Assembly: GCF_014695715.1 (NCBI RefSeq)
Contig: NZ_JACJOT010000001.1
Coordinates: 186,001 to 250,000, forward strand
Direction of reading: 5' to 3'
DNA from: Microcoleus sp. FACHB-68
GTDB lineage: Bacteria > Cyanobacteriota > Cyanobacteriia > Cyanobacteriales > Oscillatoriaceae
DNA: 64,000 bases
This document shows positions 44,402-54,192 of this stretch, one piece after another (the stretch's first letter is position 1; each line of letters starts with the position of its first letter). The notes beneath the pieces were generated by a model. The model made no database searches and was not told the DNA's origin. It saw nothing but the letters and a program-made list of their open reading frames with translations. Made by a program: the position numbers and the translations under genes.

Positions 44402-44821
44402 GTGAGCTACCATATCCCCATGCGCCGAGTACGCCTGACGGAAGAGCAAGGGGCAAGTACCAGACCACAGCTATTACCGCCTGCTAAGATGGGGCGGTCA
44501 ATTTCTGATGTTCGAGGTCAAGCTCGTTCGCAAACCGTGGGCAAAGCGCACCGGCTATGGGTGCCGGTGGAGGCTTGCAAACCGGCTAAAGGTGGGTCAA
44601 AGGGCGTCTGTCATGGGCAGTGTGACTCGCTGAATGCTGAGATAAAGCTCAAAGGAGCGAAGTGCTTTTTTTTGCGACTCCAGAGAATGGGTGCATATCA
44701 GGGATCGCAAACTCGGTTAAACCGGCAGTGGCCAGTTAACTTAGTCAATGTTTTCCTAGATCAGTTCTTCCTGTTTGGTAACACCTGGACGGCAAAAGAT
44801 AGGGGAGGTGACAGCGGCTGA
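44402..44821 (+). pseudogene. Possible IS5-like transposase relic
   Basis: A 139-codon frame opens with MRRVRLTEEQ, then RPQLLPPAKMGRSISDVRG, close to the N-terminus of IS5/IS4-type transposases (LTxEQWxxIxPLLPPAKxGRP). After that the sequence is not transposase-like, and I recognise nothing in the remaining 90 codons. The region is more GC-rich than the AT-rich spacers beside it. Most likely an old transposon remnant, although a non-coding structured origin is not excluded. Confidence 0.35.
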
Positions 44822-44989
44822 ATTCAGCCGGTTTTGCAGGAGGGTTTTGGAAACCCACAAACATCCCAAATAATTGTCCAGACTGATTTGTGCGGCCCCG
44901 GTGCCGTTGCAAATAACCTTTTTACTAAAGCTTAAAACAACAGGACTTTAAAGCTTGCATGAGTGCGAATCGACAACACAAGCACTGGA

Positions 44990-45135
44990 TGCCAAGACGT
45001 GAGTGTTTAATTGCCGCTAGGAGAGCAGAATACACCTAGCGGTTTAGAACAGTGTCGGTGTGCCTGCTAGCGGCATGACTGCTAAATTTTGATGCAACCG
45101 ACAAAACAGTGTTGAGATTAACGGATGTCTTGGCA
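44990..45135. repeat. Nested inverted repeats in a non-coding spacer
   Basis: TGCCAAGAC (44990-44998) faces GTCTTGGCA (45127-45135), and inside them CCGCTAGG (45014-45021) faces CCTAGCGG (45035-45042), followed by TTTAG. A further GCTAGCGGCA lies near 45066-45075. The nested arrangement suggests a small palindromic element or a folded transcript. It lies within the 470-bp gap before the 350-aa pentapeptide gene, and no gene is evident there. Confidence 0.4.
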
Positions 45136-45294
45136 CTTCTTTTGGCCGGCATCAACATCAGAAATGCTCAGCGGCATCATCGAGCGAAATCATTTTTTTT
45201 GAACCATTGTTTGACTCAGACATGAACTTTTCTACAAAAGTTTATGTAGAGCCTGGAACATCCAAAACATTAAGATAAATCAGGCAAAGCAATT

Positions 45295-46347
45295 ATGAAT
45301 ACTAATGAACTTGTGAGTGCTCATGAACTTTTAAGTCGCCACGCACAAGGAGAACGAGACTTTCGAGGAGCGCAGTTGCGGCGAGCCAACTTCAGTGCGG
45401 TTAATTTGAATCGAACCAATCTCAGGGGAGCCAATCTCAAAACCGCTAACTTAACAATGGCTACACTCGTCGGCACCAACTTGAGCGAGGCTGATCTGAG
45501 TGGGGCAATTCTGTCTCAAGCCACAATGATTGAAACCAATCTGTGCCGGTCTAATCTGAGTGGGGCCATTTTGATCCAAGCTGACTTGAGCGGGTCTAGC
45601 CTGAGTGGGGCAATCATGCACAAAACAGACCTGAGTCACAGCATTCTCACGGGTGCAAGCTTGGTAGGTGCAGATTTAACAGGAGCCAACCTAACCGAGA
45701 GTGTTTGGATCGCAGCCGCTTTAAGCCGAGCGATTTTAATTGGGGTTAATGGCAGTCGAGCAAACCTAAATCGGGCTGTGTTCAGTGAGGCAAACTTGAG
45801 TGAGGCAAACTTGAGTGGAGCGAGTATGATTCGCGCTTACTTGAGTCGCGCTAATTTGAAGGGTGCCAATCTCACTGAGGTTGATTTAACTGAGGCGGAT
45901 CTGCGGCAGGCTGACTTGAGTGGGGCTAACCTGAGTGGAGCCAATCTCAGTGGGGCTGATCTGAGTATGGCCAATCTTAATGGAGCTAATCTCAGGGGTG
46001 CAGACTTGCGCGGTTGCAATTTGAGTGGGTCAAATCTGAGCGGACTGTTGCTGAGTGGGGCAAACCTTAGCGGTGCGGAAATGACGCGAGCCGATTTGCG
46101 CTTAGCCAATCTATCGGGTGCGAATTTATCGGGCGCTAACCTGCTGGAGGCGGACTTGCGGGATGCTAACTTGAGTCGGGCAAATCTCTGTGGAGCCGGT
46201 TTGCTGCTCACCTATCTCAGCGGTGCTAACTTAACTCAGGCGAATCTGACAGGGACTAATTTGATTGGGGCGACCCTAAGTGGCGCTTGCTTGCATGAGG
46301 CCATTCTTGGGGGAGCGATCTTGCCGAATGGGGCCACTCATAGTTAG
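45295..46347 (+). CDS. Cytoplasmic pentapeptide-repeat protein
   Basis: The 350-aa protein has a short N-terminus (MNTNELVSAHELLSRHAQGE) and then about 60 uninterrupted pentapeptides of (A/S)NLSG type to near residue 340, enough for a beta-helix of about 15 coils. There is no signal peptide or membrane span. The N-terminal HELLxRHAQGERDFRG lead-in is typical of the cyanobacterial group in which the repeats begin with the first helix cap. Function unknown; some pentapeptide proteins mimic DNA and inhibit gyrase, but nothing here demonstrates that. A terminator follows. Confidence 0.88.
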   Translation: MNTNELVSAHELLSRHAQGERDFRGAQLRRANFSAVNLNRTNLRGANLKTANLTMATLVGTNLSEADLSGAILSQATMIETNLCRSNLSGAILIQADLSGSSLSGAIMHKTDLSHSILTGASLVGADLTGANLTESVWIAAALSRAILIGVNGSRANLNRAVFSEANLSEANLSGASMIRAYLSRANLKGANLTEVDLTEADLRQADLSGANLSGANLSGADLSMANLNGANLRGADLRGCNLSGSNLSGLLLSGANLSGAEMTRADLRLANLSGANLSGANLLEADLRDANLSRANLCGAGLLLTYLSGANLTQANLTGTNLIGATLSGACLHEAILGGAILPNGATHS

Positions 46348-46372
46348 ACCGGCTGATTGCGGTTAGAGTCAG

Positions 46373-46403
46373 GGCGACTGTTTTCTTAACGGTCGCCTTT
46401 TTT
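46373..46403 (+). terminator. Intrinsic terminator after the pentapeptide gene
   Basis: GGCGACTG (46373-46380) pairs with CGGTCGCC (46390-46397) apart from one T-G pair near the loop, followed by six T. It lies 26 bases after the stop codon. Confidence 0.75.
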
Positions 46404-46488
46404 AACACAACCTTTGCGCTGTCAAAGGAGAAATTAAAGTTTTATATGAACTTAATCGCGAATGGAGTTTGTAAAGTTTAGTTTCGCC

Positions 46489-46517
46489 TTGAGCAGGATT
46501 TAAAATTCTGCTATGAT
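46489..46517 (+). promoter_or_regulatory. Sigma-70-type promoter of speD
   Basis: TTGAGC (46489-46494) and TATGAT (46512-46517) are separated by exactly 17 bp. Transcription would start near 46524, giving a 5' leader of about 35 nt before the speD ATG. Confidence 0.65.
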
Positions 46518-46559
46518 TAAAAGGTTTGCGATGTACTTGGGTGGAGTGTTACAGACAGA

Positions 46560-46979
46560 ATGAAACAAATGGGAACCCATCTGGTCGTTGATGCTTGGCA
46601 GTGTCCTGCGGAGCTTCTCAACGATCCTGAACGCATCCGCCGCGCCCTAATAGATGCGATTTCAGCTGGAGGCGCTACTCTCATTGATATGTGTGTTCAC
46701 CAGTTCAGTCCACACGGCGTCACGGCAACAGCCACGTTGGCTGAGTCTCATATTGCCATCCATACTTGGCCAGAATATGGATATTTTGCTGCTGATTTAT
46801 TCTTCTGTGGGGCAGGAGAGCCAAAACTGGCGATGCAGGTGCTCAAAGCCGCTCTTCAAGCTGAGCAGGTAACAATGCGAGAGATACCCCGTGGCTTTTA
46901 TCCAGAGATGGGTATGGAAGAGCCTGTTTGTTCCGAGACTTATTCGACCCTTCCTCTTAAAGCCGGTGTAGTTAATTAG
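46560..46979 (+). CDS. speD: S-adenosylmethionine decarboxylase proenzyme
   Basis: SpeD decarboxylates S-adenosylmethionine to give the aminopropyl donor for spermidine synthesis. The 139-aa length is that of the short prokaryotic class. The self-cleavage site is LAESHIAIHTWPEYGY, with cleavage between E62 and S63, the Ser becoming the pyruvoyl group; H68 is the usual processing His. The C84-type catalytic Cys lies in AADLFFCGAGEP. Promoter upstream and a strong terminator downstream make it a single-gene unit. Confidence 0.95.
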   Translation: MKQMGTHLVVDAWQCPAELLNDPERIRRALIDAISAGGATLIDMCVHQFSPHGVTATATLAESHIAIHTWPEYGYFAADLFFCGAGEPKLAMQVLKAALQAEQVTMREIPRGFYPEMGMEEPVCSETYSTLPLKAGVVN

Positions 46980-47029
46980 AGGATGAGGCGCAAGGTTAGT
47001 AAAACCTTGTTAGCTTGATGTTTGATAAG

Positions 47030-47066
47030 AAGTTGGGTTAGGCTATGCGCTTAACCCAACTTTTTT
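47030..47066 (+). terminator. Intrinsic terminator downstream of speD
   Basis: AAGTTGGGTTA (47030-47040) pairs perfectly with TAACCCAACTT (47052-47062) around an 11-nt loop and is followed by a T-run. The arms resemble the GTTGGGTT repeat family at 29.8-30.1 kb, so a dispersed repeat may serve as the terminator. Confidence 0.8.
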
Positions 47067-47772
47067 GTGCTTTTTCCGGGAATCGCTGGGATTAGAGGAT
47101 GAGGGTTGTTGAGTTTTTTATCGACCTGTCATGGAAAATTTACAGATTGAGGTTAATGGGTGTTGGCAACTTGTTCTTCTTCAAGACAGCGGTGAATAAG
47201 TTTCAGATGTTGCTTGTGTGGCGAGATTGATGGGACGCAGATAGGTGAGTGAGTGTGGCAATTGAGGAATATGTTTGGGATAGCGTAATATCGAATTTAA
47301 AACAGTGTATTCGTTTGGGAGATTGTTTGTAAATAAATTGAGGGTGCTTAGATCCGGTTCGTTGCTGAGGACGCTATCAGAAAGTTTCATAAATTCGAGT
47401 TCCTATTAATTTTTCGTTGGATGAAATCAGTTGTTCTGGCAACTTGTGACTATCAAAATTAATTTAGGTTAGAGTAAGTTTTTGGAGTGAGTAGGTTTGT
47501 CTATGCCGGCAGCAATGGCAGATTAACAACAAACAACACTAGGAGGGGAAACTTTGTTTATTCTGGTATTCTTCTCTACTCTTTATAAGATAGTGGAGAG
47601 CGGACAAATAGCGGTTAAGACGCGGTGAGGGTTTAGTAAAATTTGGCTCTCAGGCAGCCGCTTTGTCGCCATCGTGATAGATACAAAGCCGGCTGGTAAC
47701 TTTCAGCAATACAGCCTCAGTATTTTTCAAAATCGTGTCGAATCAGCCGGTATTTACCTTGTCTGTTGTGGT
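47067..47772. other. Spacer between speD and the transposase relic
   Basis: About 700 bp without a supportable gene. A minus-strand frame (47181-47390) and a 23-codon plus-strand frame at 47131 lack ribosome sites and family resemblance. It may hold decayed sequence linked to the neighbouring insertion. Confidence 0.45.
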
Positions 47773-48625
47773 TTAAAAAGATATAGGGGGAGAAACGCAA
47801 CAGTGAAAGAATGTCTGAGAAGTCAAAGATAATGCCAATCGTCTGAGCAAAATAGGGATCATGCCAACATAGAGGAAAGCTTCGCAAGTTTGCGGCACCA
47901 TCTCATAATCTTTACTCAAGCGCCGGCACCAGTTAAACCAAGCGAAAGTACGCTCAACCAGCCATCGCTTAGGCAACACCTCGAAGCCTTGGCCGGTCTG
48001 CGGGCGCAACAGGGCTTCGATAATCCAACGATAGGTATCCATCACAAGGGAGCATAAACTTCTCAGCGCCATAGCCGCCATCACCCTAGATGCGTACTAG
48101 AGCGGGAAAGCGTTGGCGTATCTGATACAGTTTCTCAAACAAACGGCGTGCGCCATCGCCCTGATTGACATTGCCGGCAGTGACTACCACCATCCCCACT
48201 AATCGCAACGTATCGACCAACAGATGCCGCATATTGCGCCCTTTCACCTGTTTGCCGCCATCATAGCCGGCTTCGATGCTTCCCATTGTGGCAGTTTCCA
48301 CCGATTGACTATCTAAGGTAGCAGCGCTGGAGGTAGGCTCATGGTCTTCCATCACTGGCACCCACTGCTGTAGCTTTCCGTTGATGCGTTGCCAAGTTCC
48401 ATTAACGCGCCATTGCCGAAAATAGGGATCAACCGTTTTCTAGGCGGGAAAGTGCTGGGGTAACATCCGCAACGTGCCACCACCACACAAGATATAGAGG
48501 ATACCCTTCACCACAGCTTGCCTCTCAACACTTCGGGGCCGCTCACCTACTTTAGCGCTAGGAATTAATCCTGAAAGCAGTGGGAACTGCTCCTTGGTTA
48601 AATCACTGGCATAGGATTGAGACAT
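47773..48625 (-). pseudogene. IS5-family transposase, broken by two stops and a frameshift
   Basis: The start MSQSYASDLTKEQFPLLSGL and the conserved blocks TLDSQSV (first catalytic Asp), DGGYG (second Asp) and KRWLVERTFAWFNWCRRLSKDYE (catalytic Glu) identify a DDE transposase of the IS5 family. A TAG at 48440-48442 replaces an expected Trp after LPQHFPA, with the same frame resuming as VDPYFRQWRVNGTW. A second TAG lies at 48086-48088, just before GDGGYG. Then the frame shifts before RWIIEALLRPQ. It cannot make a working transposase. Confidence 0.9.
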
Positions 48626-48711
48626 CGCTGTGTTAACGTCAAATCAACATTTTGCTATTGACAAGGTATCGTTATGAGAGCTTTTTTACTTTTCAGACAT
48701 CCTCTTTGAGA
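47806..48711 (-). mobile_element. Defective IS5-like insertion sequence
   Basis: The broken transposase is bracketed by imperfect terminal inverted repeats: AGAATGTCTGAGAAGTCAAA on the left (from about 47806) and, on the opposite strand at the right end (about 48690-48711), AGAGGATGTCTGAAAAGTAA. The shared core is ATGTCTGA(A/G)AAGT. The ends are only approximate, and I could not fix a target-site duplication. The transposase C-terminal codons run into the left repeat. Confidence 0.65.
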
Positions 48712-49206
48712 CGAGTTTCTCTAGTGAGCGCTCACCTCGGCTCGTTTCTTTAATTTCACCCCGTTTCTGCTTGTTCGTGAAGGATGCAGATTCGAGCTGA
48801 TGCTCGCCTGCCTAATTCCCTTCAATCTCGAACTTCTCTATTCCTCGCCATTAGGAAGAAATCTGTGACGAAACAGGGCGAAACTTTACAATAGAATTAT
48901 TAGGGCTGTCCTAGTTTTGGCGAAGGCGCAAAATAATGCCGTGCTTCAATAAATGTAAGCAGGCTAATAGAATTAAAATCAAATTTCTTCAATCCAAGGA
49001 TAAAAATTGGAAGTTTAATTGCTGTGAGTGAGCGCAATTGCATCGTTATCCCTAAGGCCAGAGCATGGCTTCTATCCTTTAATGGACAATCGGCTACAAC
49101 ACATTGCAGACGGGATTGGAGGTAAGAGCAATATCGTCGATACCAACCCCGACTCTCTCAATCCGAACTGCGAGATGCCTAACATAGAGGATAGGGAGGA
49201 TAGCGA
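48712..49206. other. Spacer between the IS relic and the double kinase
   Basis: About 495 bp with no convincing gene; the short frame at 49028-49210 overlaps the kinase start and has no support. It should hold the promoter of the 1386-aa kinase. An ATAGAGGATAGGGAGGATAG purine-rich block just before the kinase ATG contains its ribosome site (GGGAGG). Confidence 0.5.
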
Positions 49207-52200
49207 ATGAACGGACAAAGAACGAGTCCTTTTCCCAGTTCCAGTGAGATGGGAAAGCGGATGCAAGCATTAGATTGGGCACAAACTTCAGTCGGCCCAG
49301 TGGAATCATGGTCACAGAGTTTGAAATCAACCGTTCGCACCCTCTTAGGCTCGCGTTATCCCATGATCTTGCTATGGGGGCAGGAGCTAGTTCAGATTTA
49401 CAACGACGCCTACATCAATTTAATCGGGACGAAGCATCCGGGTGCGCTGGGACGCTCGATTCAAGAGACCCAAGCCGAATCTTGGGATGTGATCGGCCCG
49501 ATGATCGCGCAAGTGATGACAACAGGGATTCCCAACTGGGTGGAAGACCAAATGCTAGCAGTGAATAGAAAGGGCTACAACGAGGAAGCTCACTTTAGCC
49601 TGTCTTACAGCGCTGTGGAGGACGACGAAGGGGTAATTCGCGGGATGCTTTGCGTCTGTAGCGAAGTGACGATTCAGGTAATGGGTGAGCGGCGCTTGCG
49701 GTTGCAGCGCGATTTGGCAGCACGGGGGGGTGATGCACGCAGCGTTGATGTTACGTGTACTGATATCTTGGCTGCGCTCGCTGAATATCCGCTCGATGTG
49801 CCGTTTGCCCTGATCTACTTGCGCGACCAGGATGACCAAACACTGCGGCTGTGCGGCAGTGTGAGGGTGGACGCAAATGAGGAAATTGCCCCGCCTACTG
49901 TCTTGCTCGAAGCATCAACGCATCTATGGTCTTTCACCAAAGTCATGGCAGGTGACACCGCCATTGTGGAAGGTCTTGACCGCTACATCACTATTGCTGG
50001 CGGCCCTTGGGGTGAAAGGGTTCACCAAGCGATCGTGTTGCCCATTCCTTCATCCAACGTGACCGCGCCCCTGGGAGTGCTGATCGCTGGGATTAGTCCT
50101 AACTGCGCTTTGGATGAAGGCTACCAATCGTTCTACGAACTTTTGGCTGGGCAGGTTTCGGTTTCTATCCGCAATGCCCAGGCATATCAGGAAGAGCGCC
50201 GCCGCGCCGAGATGCTGGCAGAAATTGATCGGGCGAAGACAGTCTTCTTCTCAAATGTCAGCCACGAGTTTCGCACACCCCTGACCTTGATGCTGAATCC
50301 GCTCGAAGATGTCCTCCAAAGCGGTAATTTGCCTGCCTCCGAACGGGAACAAATCAGCGTAGCGCACCGCAATAGCTTGCGTCTGTTGAAGCTCGTCAAC
50401 ACCCTGCTAGATTTTTCCCGCCTTGAAGCCGGTCGGATACAAGCCATCTACGAGCCGACAGATTTAGCAACCCTCACTGCCGATCTGGCTAGTGTGTTTC
50501 GATCTGCGATCGAAAAGGCAGGATTGCAACTTGTCGTCGATTGCCCTCCTCTGTCTGAGCGAGTTTATGTTGATCGCGATATGTGGGAGAAGATTGTACT
50601 CAATCTGCTCTCTAACGCCTTCAAATTCACATTTGAGGGACAAATCTCAGTTTCACTGCACTCTGTAGAAGACTCGGTTGAACTGGTTGTTAAAGACACG
50701 GGAACCGGCATTCCAGCGAATGAGTTGCCCCATCTATTTGAGCGTTTCCATCGCGTTGCAGGGGCACAGGGACGTTCCTACGAGGGGTCAGGCATTGGGC
50801 TGTCGCTCGTGCAGGAATTAGTCAAATTGCATGGCGGCACGGTAGCCGTCAGTAGTGCGCTGGATGAAGGCAGTACCTTTGTCGTGCGGCTACCAATGGG
50901 TTCGACTCACCTGCCACCAGAATGCATTCAAGCGGCCCGAATTCAGACCTTAACCGCTTCAGGTGCAACTTCTCATGTGGAAGAAGCCTTAGGGTGGGTT
51001 GCAGAAATTAAAAAAGACTCATCGTCTATAGGCGAAGTGTTGCCTCGCCGCTCATCTGCCCGGATTTTGTTGGCAGATGACAATGCTGATATGCGTCATT
51101 ATCTGCAACGGCTCTTGAGCAAACACTATGACGTAGAAGTGGTTGCAGATGGGCAAGCTGCCTTGGAAGCCGTTCGTGTTCAAGTTCCAGATTTAGTGTT
51201 AACCGATGTAATGATGCCAAGGCTTGATGGGTTTGGATTGCTCCGGGAACTCCGGGCTGATCCACAAACTCGTGCCATTCCGATTCTGCTGCTCTCGGCT
51301 CGTGCCGGTGAAGAAGCCGCCGTTGAGGGATTGGCAGCCGGTGCCGATGATTATTTGGTGAAGCCATTTAGTGCGCGGGAATTGTTGGCACGGGTGGCAA
51401 CGAATTTAGAGTTAGGTCGAGAGCGTCAAGCAACCGCTCGCCGCCGCATCGAATCCATCCTAGAAAGCATTACTGATGGCTTTATAGCGATTGATCGCCA
51501 GTGGCGCTACGTCTACGCCAACCAGGAAGCCGAAGTTCTGCTACAGAAGAGTCGATCCGAGTTACTGGGTCATGTGATGTGGGAAGTCTTTCCCGACTTG
51601 GTTGGTTCACCATTTGAGGTTGGATTGCGTCAGGCAGCCGAACAACAGATTACGGTTGAACTCGATGAATTCTATCCACCGCTCAACACCTGGTTTGAAC
51701 TTCGCATTTACCCCGCGACCGAAGGGCTGTCGGTCTATTTCCACAACATCAGTGAACGCAAGCAGGCAGAAGCTGCCCTCCGTGAAAGTGAAGCGAAGTT
51801 TCGGACAATCGCCGATACAATGCCGCAGATTGTTTGGAGTACCACAACCGATGGCTATCACGACTACTTCAATCAGCGGTGGTATGACTACACGGGAATG
51901 CGGCACACGGATAACCAAGGTTGGAATTGGAAAGAGTACCTCCATCCTGATGACTACGATCTCGTTGTAGAAATTTGGCAGCATTCCCTCAAAACGGGTG
52001 AACCTTACGAGGTTGAATATCGCTTTCGTCGGGCTGAGGATGGGATGTACCGTTGGTTTATTGGGCGGGCGCTTCCCATCCATGATGACGAGGGAAACAT
52101 CATCCGTTGGTTTGGCACCTGTACTGATATCGATGAGCAGAGACAGCTATTGGAACAACGAGAACAATTGCTAGAGCGGGAACGGGCAGCCAGAAACGAG

Positions 52201-53367
52201 TCTGAGCGAGTCAGCCGCATGAAAGATGAGTTTTTGGCAACGCTCTCTCACGAACTTCGCACGCCGCTCAATGCCATTCTGGGCTGGTCGCAACTGCTTC
52301 GTAAAGGCGCACTGAAACCAGAGATGGTTGAGCAAGGCGTGAATACGATTGAGCGCAATGTACGAATGCAAGCGCAACTGATCGAAGATTTGTTGGATAT
52401 GAACCGAATCATTTCTGGCAAAATTCGCCTGGATGTGCAGCGGGTAGATTTGGTGTCAGTGATTGAAGCAGCAGTGGAGACCGTAGGACTGGCAGCACAA
52501 GCCAAAGAGATTTGTTTACAGAAGGTGTTAGATCCTCTAGCAGGGGTTGTTTCAGGTGACCCCGCCCGGCTACAGCAGATTGTCTGGAATCTACTATCAA
52601 ATGCCATCAAATTCACCCCAAAAGCAGGTAGGGTTCTAGTAATTTTGGAGCGGGTGCGCTCGCAGGTTGAAATTAGCGTTATTGACACCGGACAAGGAAT
52701 TGAGCCAGAGTTTTTGCCCTATGTGTTCGAGCGATTTAGACAAGCAGATGGCTCAACCACCCGCCGTCATGGCGGACTTGGACTTGGTCTTTCTATTGTC
52801 CGCAGTTTGACCGAGTTGCATGGAGGCACGGTTCGGGCTGAAAGTGCAGGAGCTGGACTTGGCGCGACCTTCGTGGTGGCACTGCCGGTGGTTGCGGTTC
52901 ATGCCAAAACTTTTGAACCAGAGGAGCTTACTCTAGAAACAGTTGATAACGCTTCCACTGACCCTGACGCACCTAACCTCAGCGGAGTAAATGTGCTAGT
53001 TGTGGACGACGAGCTAGATGCGCGTGAATTAATTAAGGTGATTCTTGAACAAGCCCAAGCCGAGGTGATAACGGCTGGCTCGACTCTACAAGCCTTGGAG
53101 TTGCTAGAAAGCAATAAACCTGATGTGCTGGTGAGTGATATTGGTATGCCCGAAGAAGACGGTTATCAGTTCATACGCCAAGTGCGATCGCTCCCGCCGG
53201 CACAGGGTGGGAAAATCCCAGCAATTGCACTAACTGCCTATGCACGACAGGAGGATCGAAAGCTTGCCCTGTTATCTGGCTATCAAATGCATATCACCAA
53301 ACCAGTGGAACCATCCGAACTAATAGCGGTTATCTCTAGTTTAAGTAGCCTAATGGAAAGACGATAG
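49207..53367 (+). CDS. Double hybrid histidine kinase (two kinase and two receiver modules)
   Basis: The 1386-aa protein holds two complete phosphorelay halves. First: PAS-like (about 25-150, YPMILLWGQELVQIYNDAY), GAF (165-325), HisKA with FFSNVSHEFRTPLTLML, ATPase (DTGTGIPANE, EGSGIGLSL), and receiver (about 620-735, LLADDNADMR, LVLTDVMMPRLDG). Second: PAS (750-860), PAS (865-990, IVWSTTTDGYHDYFNQRWYDY), HisKA with FLATLSHELRTPLNAIL, ATPase (DTGQGIEPE, GGLGLGLSI), and receiver (about 1262-1380, LVVDDELDAREL, VLVSDIGMPEEDG). All His and Asp residues are present. It is soluble, with a GGGAGG ribosome site. The codon use and the lower density of GCCGGC inside hint that it was acquired. Confidence 0.93.
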   Translation: MNGQRTSPFPSSSEMGKRMQALDWAQTSVGPVESWSQSLKSTVRTLLGSRYPMILLWGQELVQIYNDAYINLIGTKHPGALGRSIQETQAESWDVIGPMIAQVMTTGIPNWVEDQMLAVNRKGYNEEAHFSLSYSAVEDDEGVIRGMLCVCSEVTIQVMGERRLRLQRDLAARGGDARSVDVTCTDILAALAEYPLDVPFALIYLRDQDDQTLRLCGSVRVDANEEIAPPTVLLEASTHLWSFTKVMAGDTAIVEGLDRYITIAGGPWGERVHQAIVLPIPSSNVTAPLGVLIAGISPNCALDEGYQSFYELLAGQVSVSIRNAQAYQEERRRAEMLAEIDRAKTVFFSNVSHEFRTPLTLMLNPLEDVLQSGNLPASEREQISVAHRNSLRLLKLVNTLLDFSRLEAGRIQAIYEPTDLATLTADLASVFRSAIEKAGLQLVVDCPPLSERVYVDRDMWEKIVLNLLSNAFKFTFEGQISVSLHSVEDSVELVVKDTGTGIPANELPHLFERFHRVAGAQGRSYEGSGIGLSLVQELVKLHGGTVAVSSALDEGSTFVVRLPMGSTHLPPECIQAARIQTLTASGATSHVEEALGWVAEIKKDSSSIGEVLPRRSSARILLADDNADMRHYLQRLLSKHYDVEVVADGQAALEAVRVQVPDLVLTDVMMPRLDGFGLLRELRADPQTRAIPILLLSARAGEEAAVEGLAAGADDYLVKPFSARELLARVATNLELGRERQATARRRIESILESITDGFIAIDRQWRYVYANQEAEVLLQKSRSELLGHVMWEVFPDLVGSPFEVGLRQAAEQQITVELDEFYPPLNTWFELRIYPATEGLSVYFHNISERKQAEAALRESEAKFRTIADTMPQIVWSTTTDGYHDYFNQRWYDYTGMRHTDNQGWNWKEYLHPDDYDLVVEIWQHSLKTGEPYEVEYRFRRAEDGMYRWFIGRALPIHDDEGNIIRWFGTCTDIDEQRQLLEQREQLLERERAARNESERVSRMKDEFLATLSHELRTPLNAILGWSQLLRKGALKPEMVEQGVNTIERNVRMQAQLIEDLLDMNRIISGKIRLDVQRVDLVSVIEAAVETVGLAAQAKEICLQKVLDPLAGVVSGDPARLQQIVWNLLSNAIKFTPKAGRVLVILERVRSQVEISVIDTGQGIEPEFLPYVFERFRQADGSTTRRHGGLGLGLSIVRSLTELHGGTVRAESAGAGLGATFVVALPVVAVHAKTFEPEELTLETVDNASTDPDAPNLSGVNVLVVDDELDARELIKVILEQAQAEVITAGSTLQALELLESNKPDVLVSDIGMPEEDGYQFIRQVRSLPPAQGGKIPAIALTAYARQEDRKLALLSGYQMHITKPVEPSELIAVISSLSSLMERR

Positions 53368-54192
53368 ATTAAATTTACTTTCGTTCTCTGTGAAGGTTTA
53401 CCTTATAGCGTAAATCTTCACGCACCCCTGACAGTGAATCTGCCTCGAAGAGAGAATTTTCATTGTCTCCTAACGGGATTTAAACAGATATCAAGCTCAA
53501 ATACAACCCAAAGCCTTTTTGTAATCGAAGAATACGTCTTGATTTTGATAAGGCGTTGCACGCTTATAGTATGATAAAAAGATATCGTTAACTAAAAAAA
53601 ACGTATGTTTTGTCCTAATTATTAGTCCACAAATCTCAATAACAATGGCTTAAAAAGAGGGAAAAAGCCATATTATTTCAGAGTGCCGTCGGCAATTTAT
53701 AGATGTTTATTTTGACAAAGGATAATCCCTAGAGGTGAAAAAGCCGTGTCTCCATCTCTACCTCGAAGGAAATGGATTTCGGCGGAGAGAACGTCTGAGT
53801 GGAGTTTTTCATAATGCAGTTATTAACTAGGTTAAAGAGGCGGGAAACAGCCTACCAGCCGAACCCGATGCTTATGAAATTCTCGAAATAGTCCAGATAT
53901 GGCGCTTTTCTCTCATTAGTAACCGTTGGGGTTTTGAGAAACTCGATTTTTTAGAAAAATCGGATTCTTAACGTTCACAAATAATTAGGGTTGCTATAGC
54001 CGGCTACAAAATTACATAAAAATTTTTATTACAAGTGTTTTAATAAATAAAAAATTAGTTAACTTCAGCACTTGAAGACAACTGCTTTGCAAATAATGCT
54101 GCATACTTTTGACGCGAAAAAATTCGGAAAGTGAGAAGTGAGAAGCGCTTAAAAATTTAAGTAGCTTGTGACTTCTCACTCGCACATCGATG
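53368..54192. other. Long AT-rich spacer
   Basis: About 825 bp after the double kinase with no supportable gene on either strand. It contains AT-rich runs (53560-53640, 54010-54060) and short purine-rich stretches, but I see no hairpin with a T-run and no repeat beyond TTCTCACT/AGTGAGAA near 54133-54180. Confidence 0.5.

Noticed and set aside
47131-47202. 23-codon frame MENLQIEVNG... downstream of speD
   Set aside because: Too short to support, no ribosome site, and it lies after a strong terminator.
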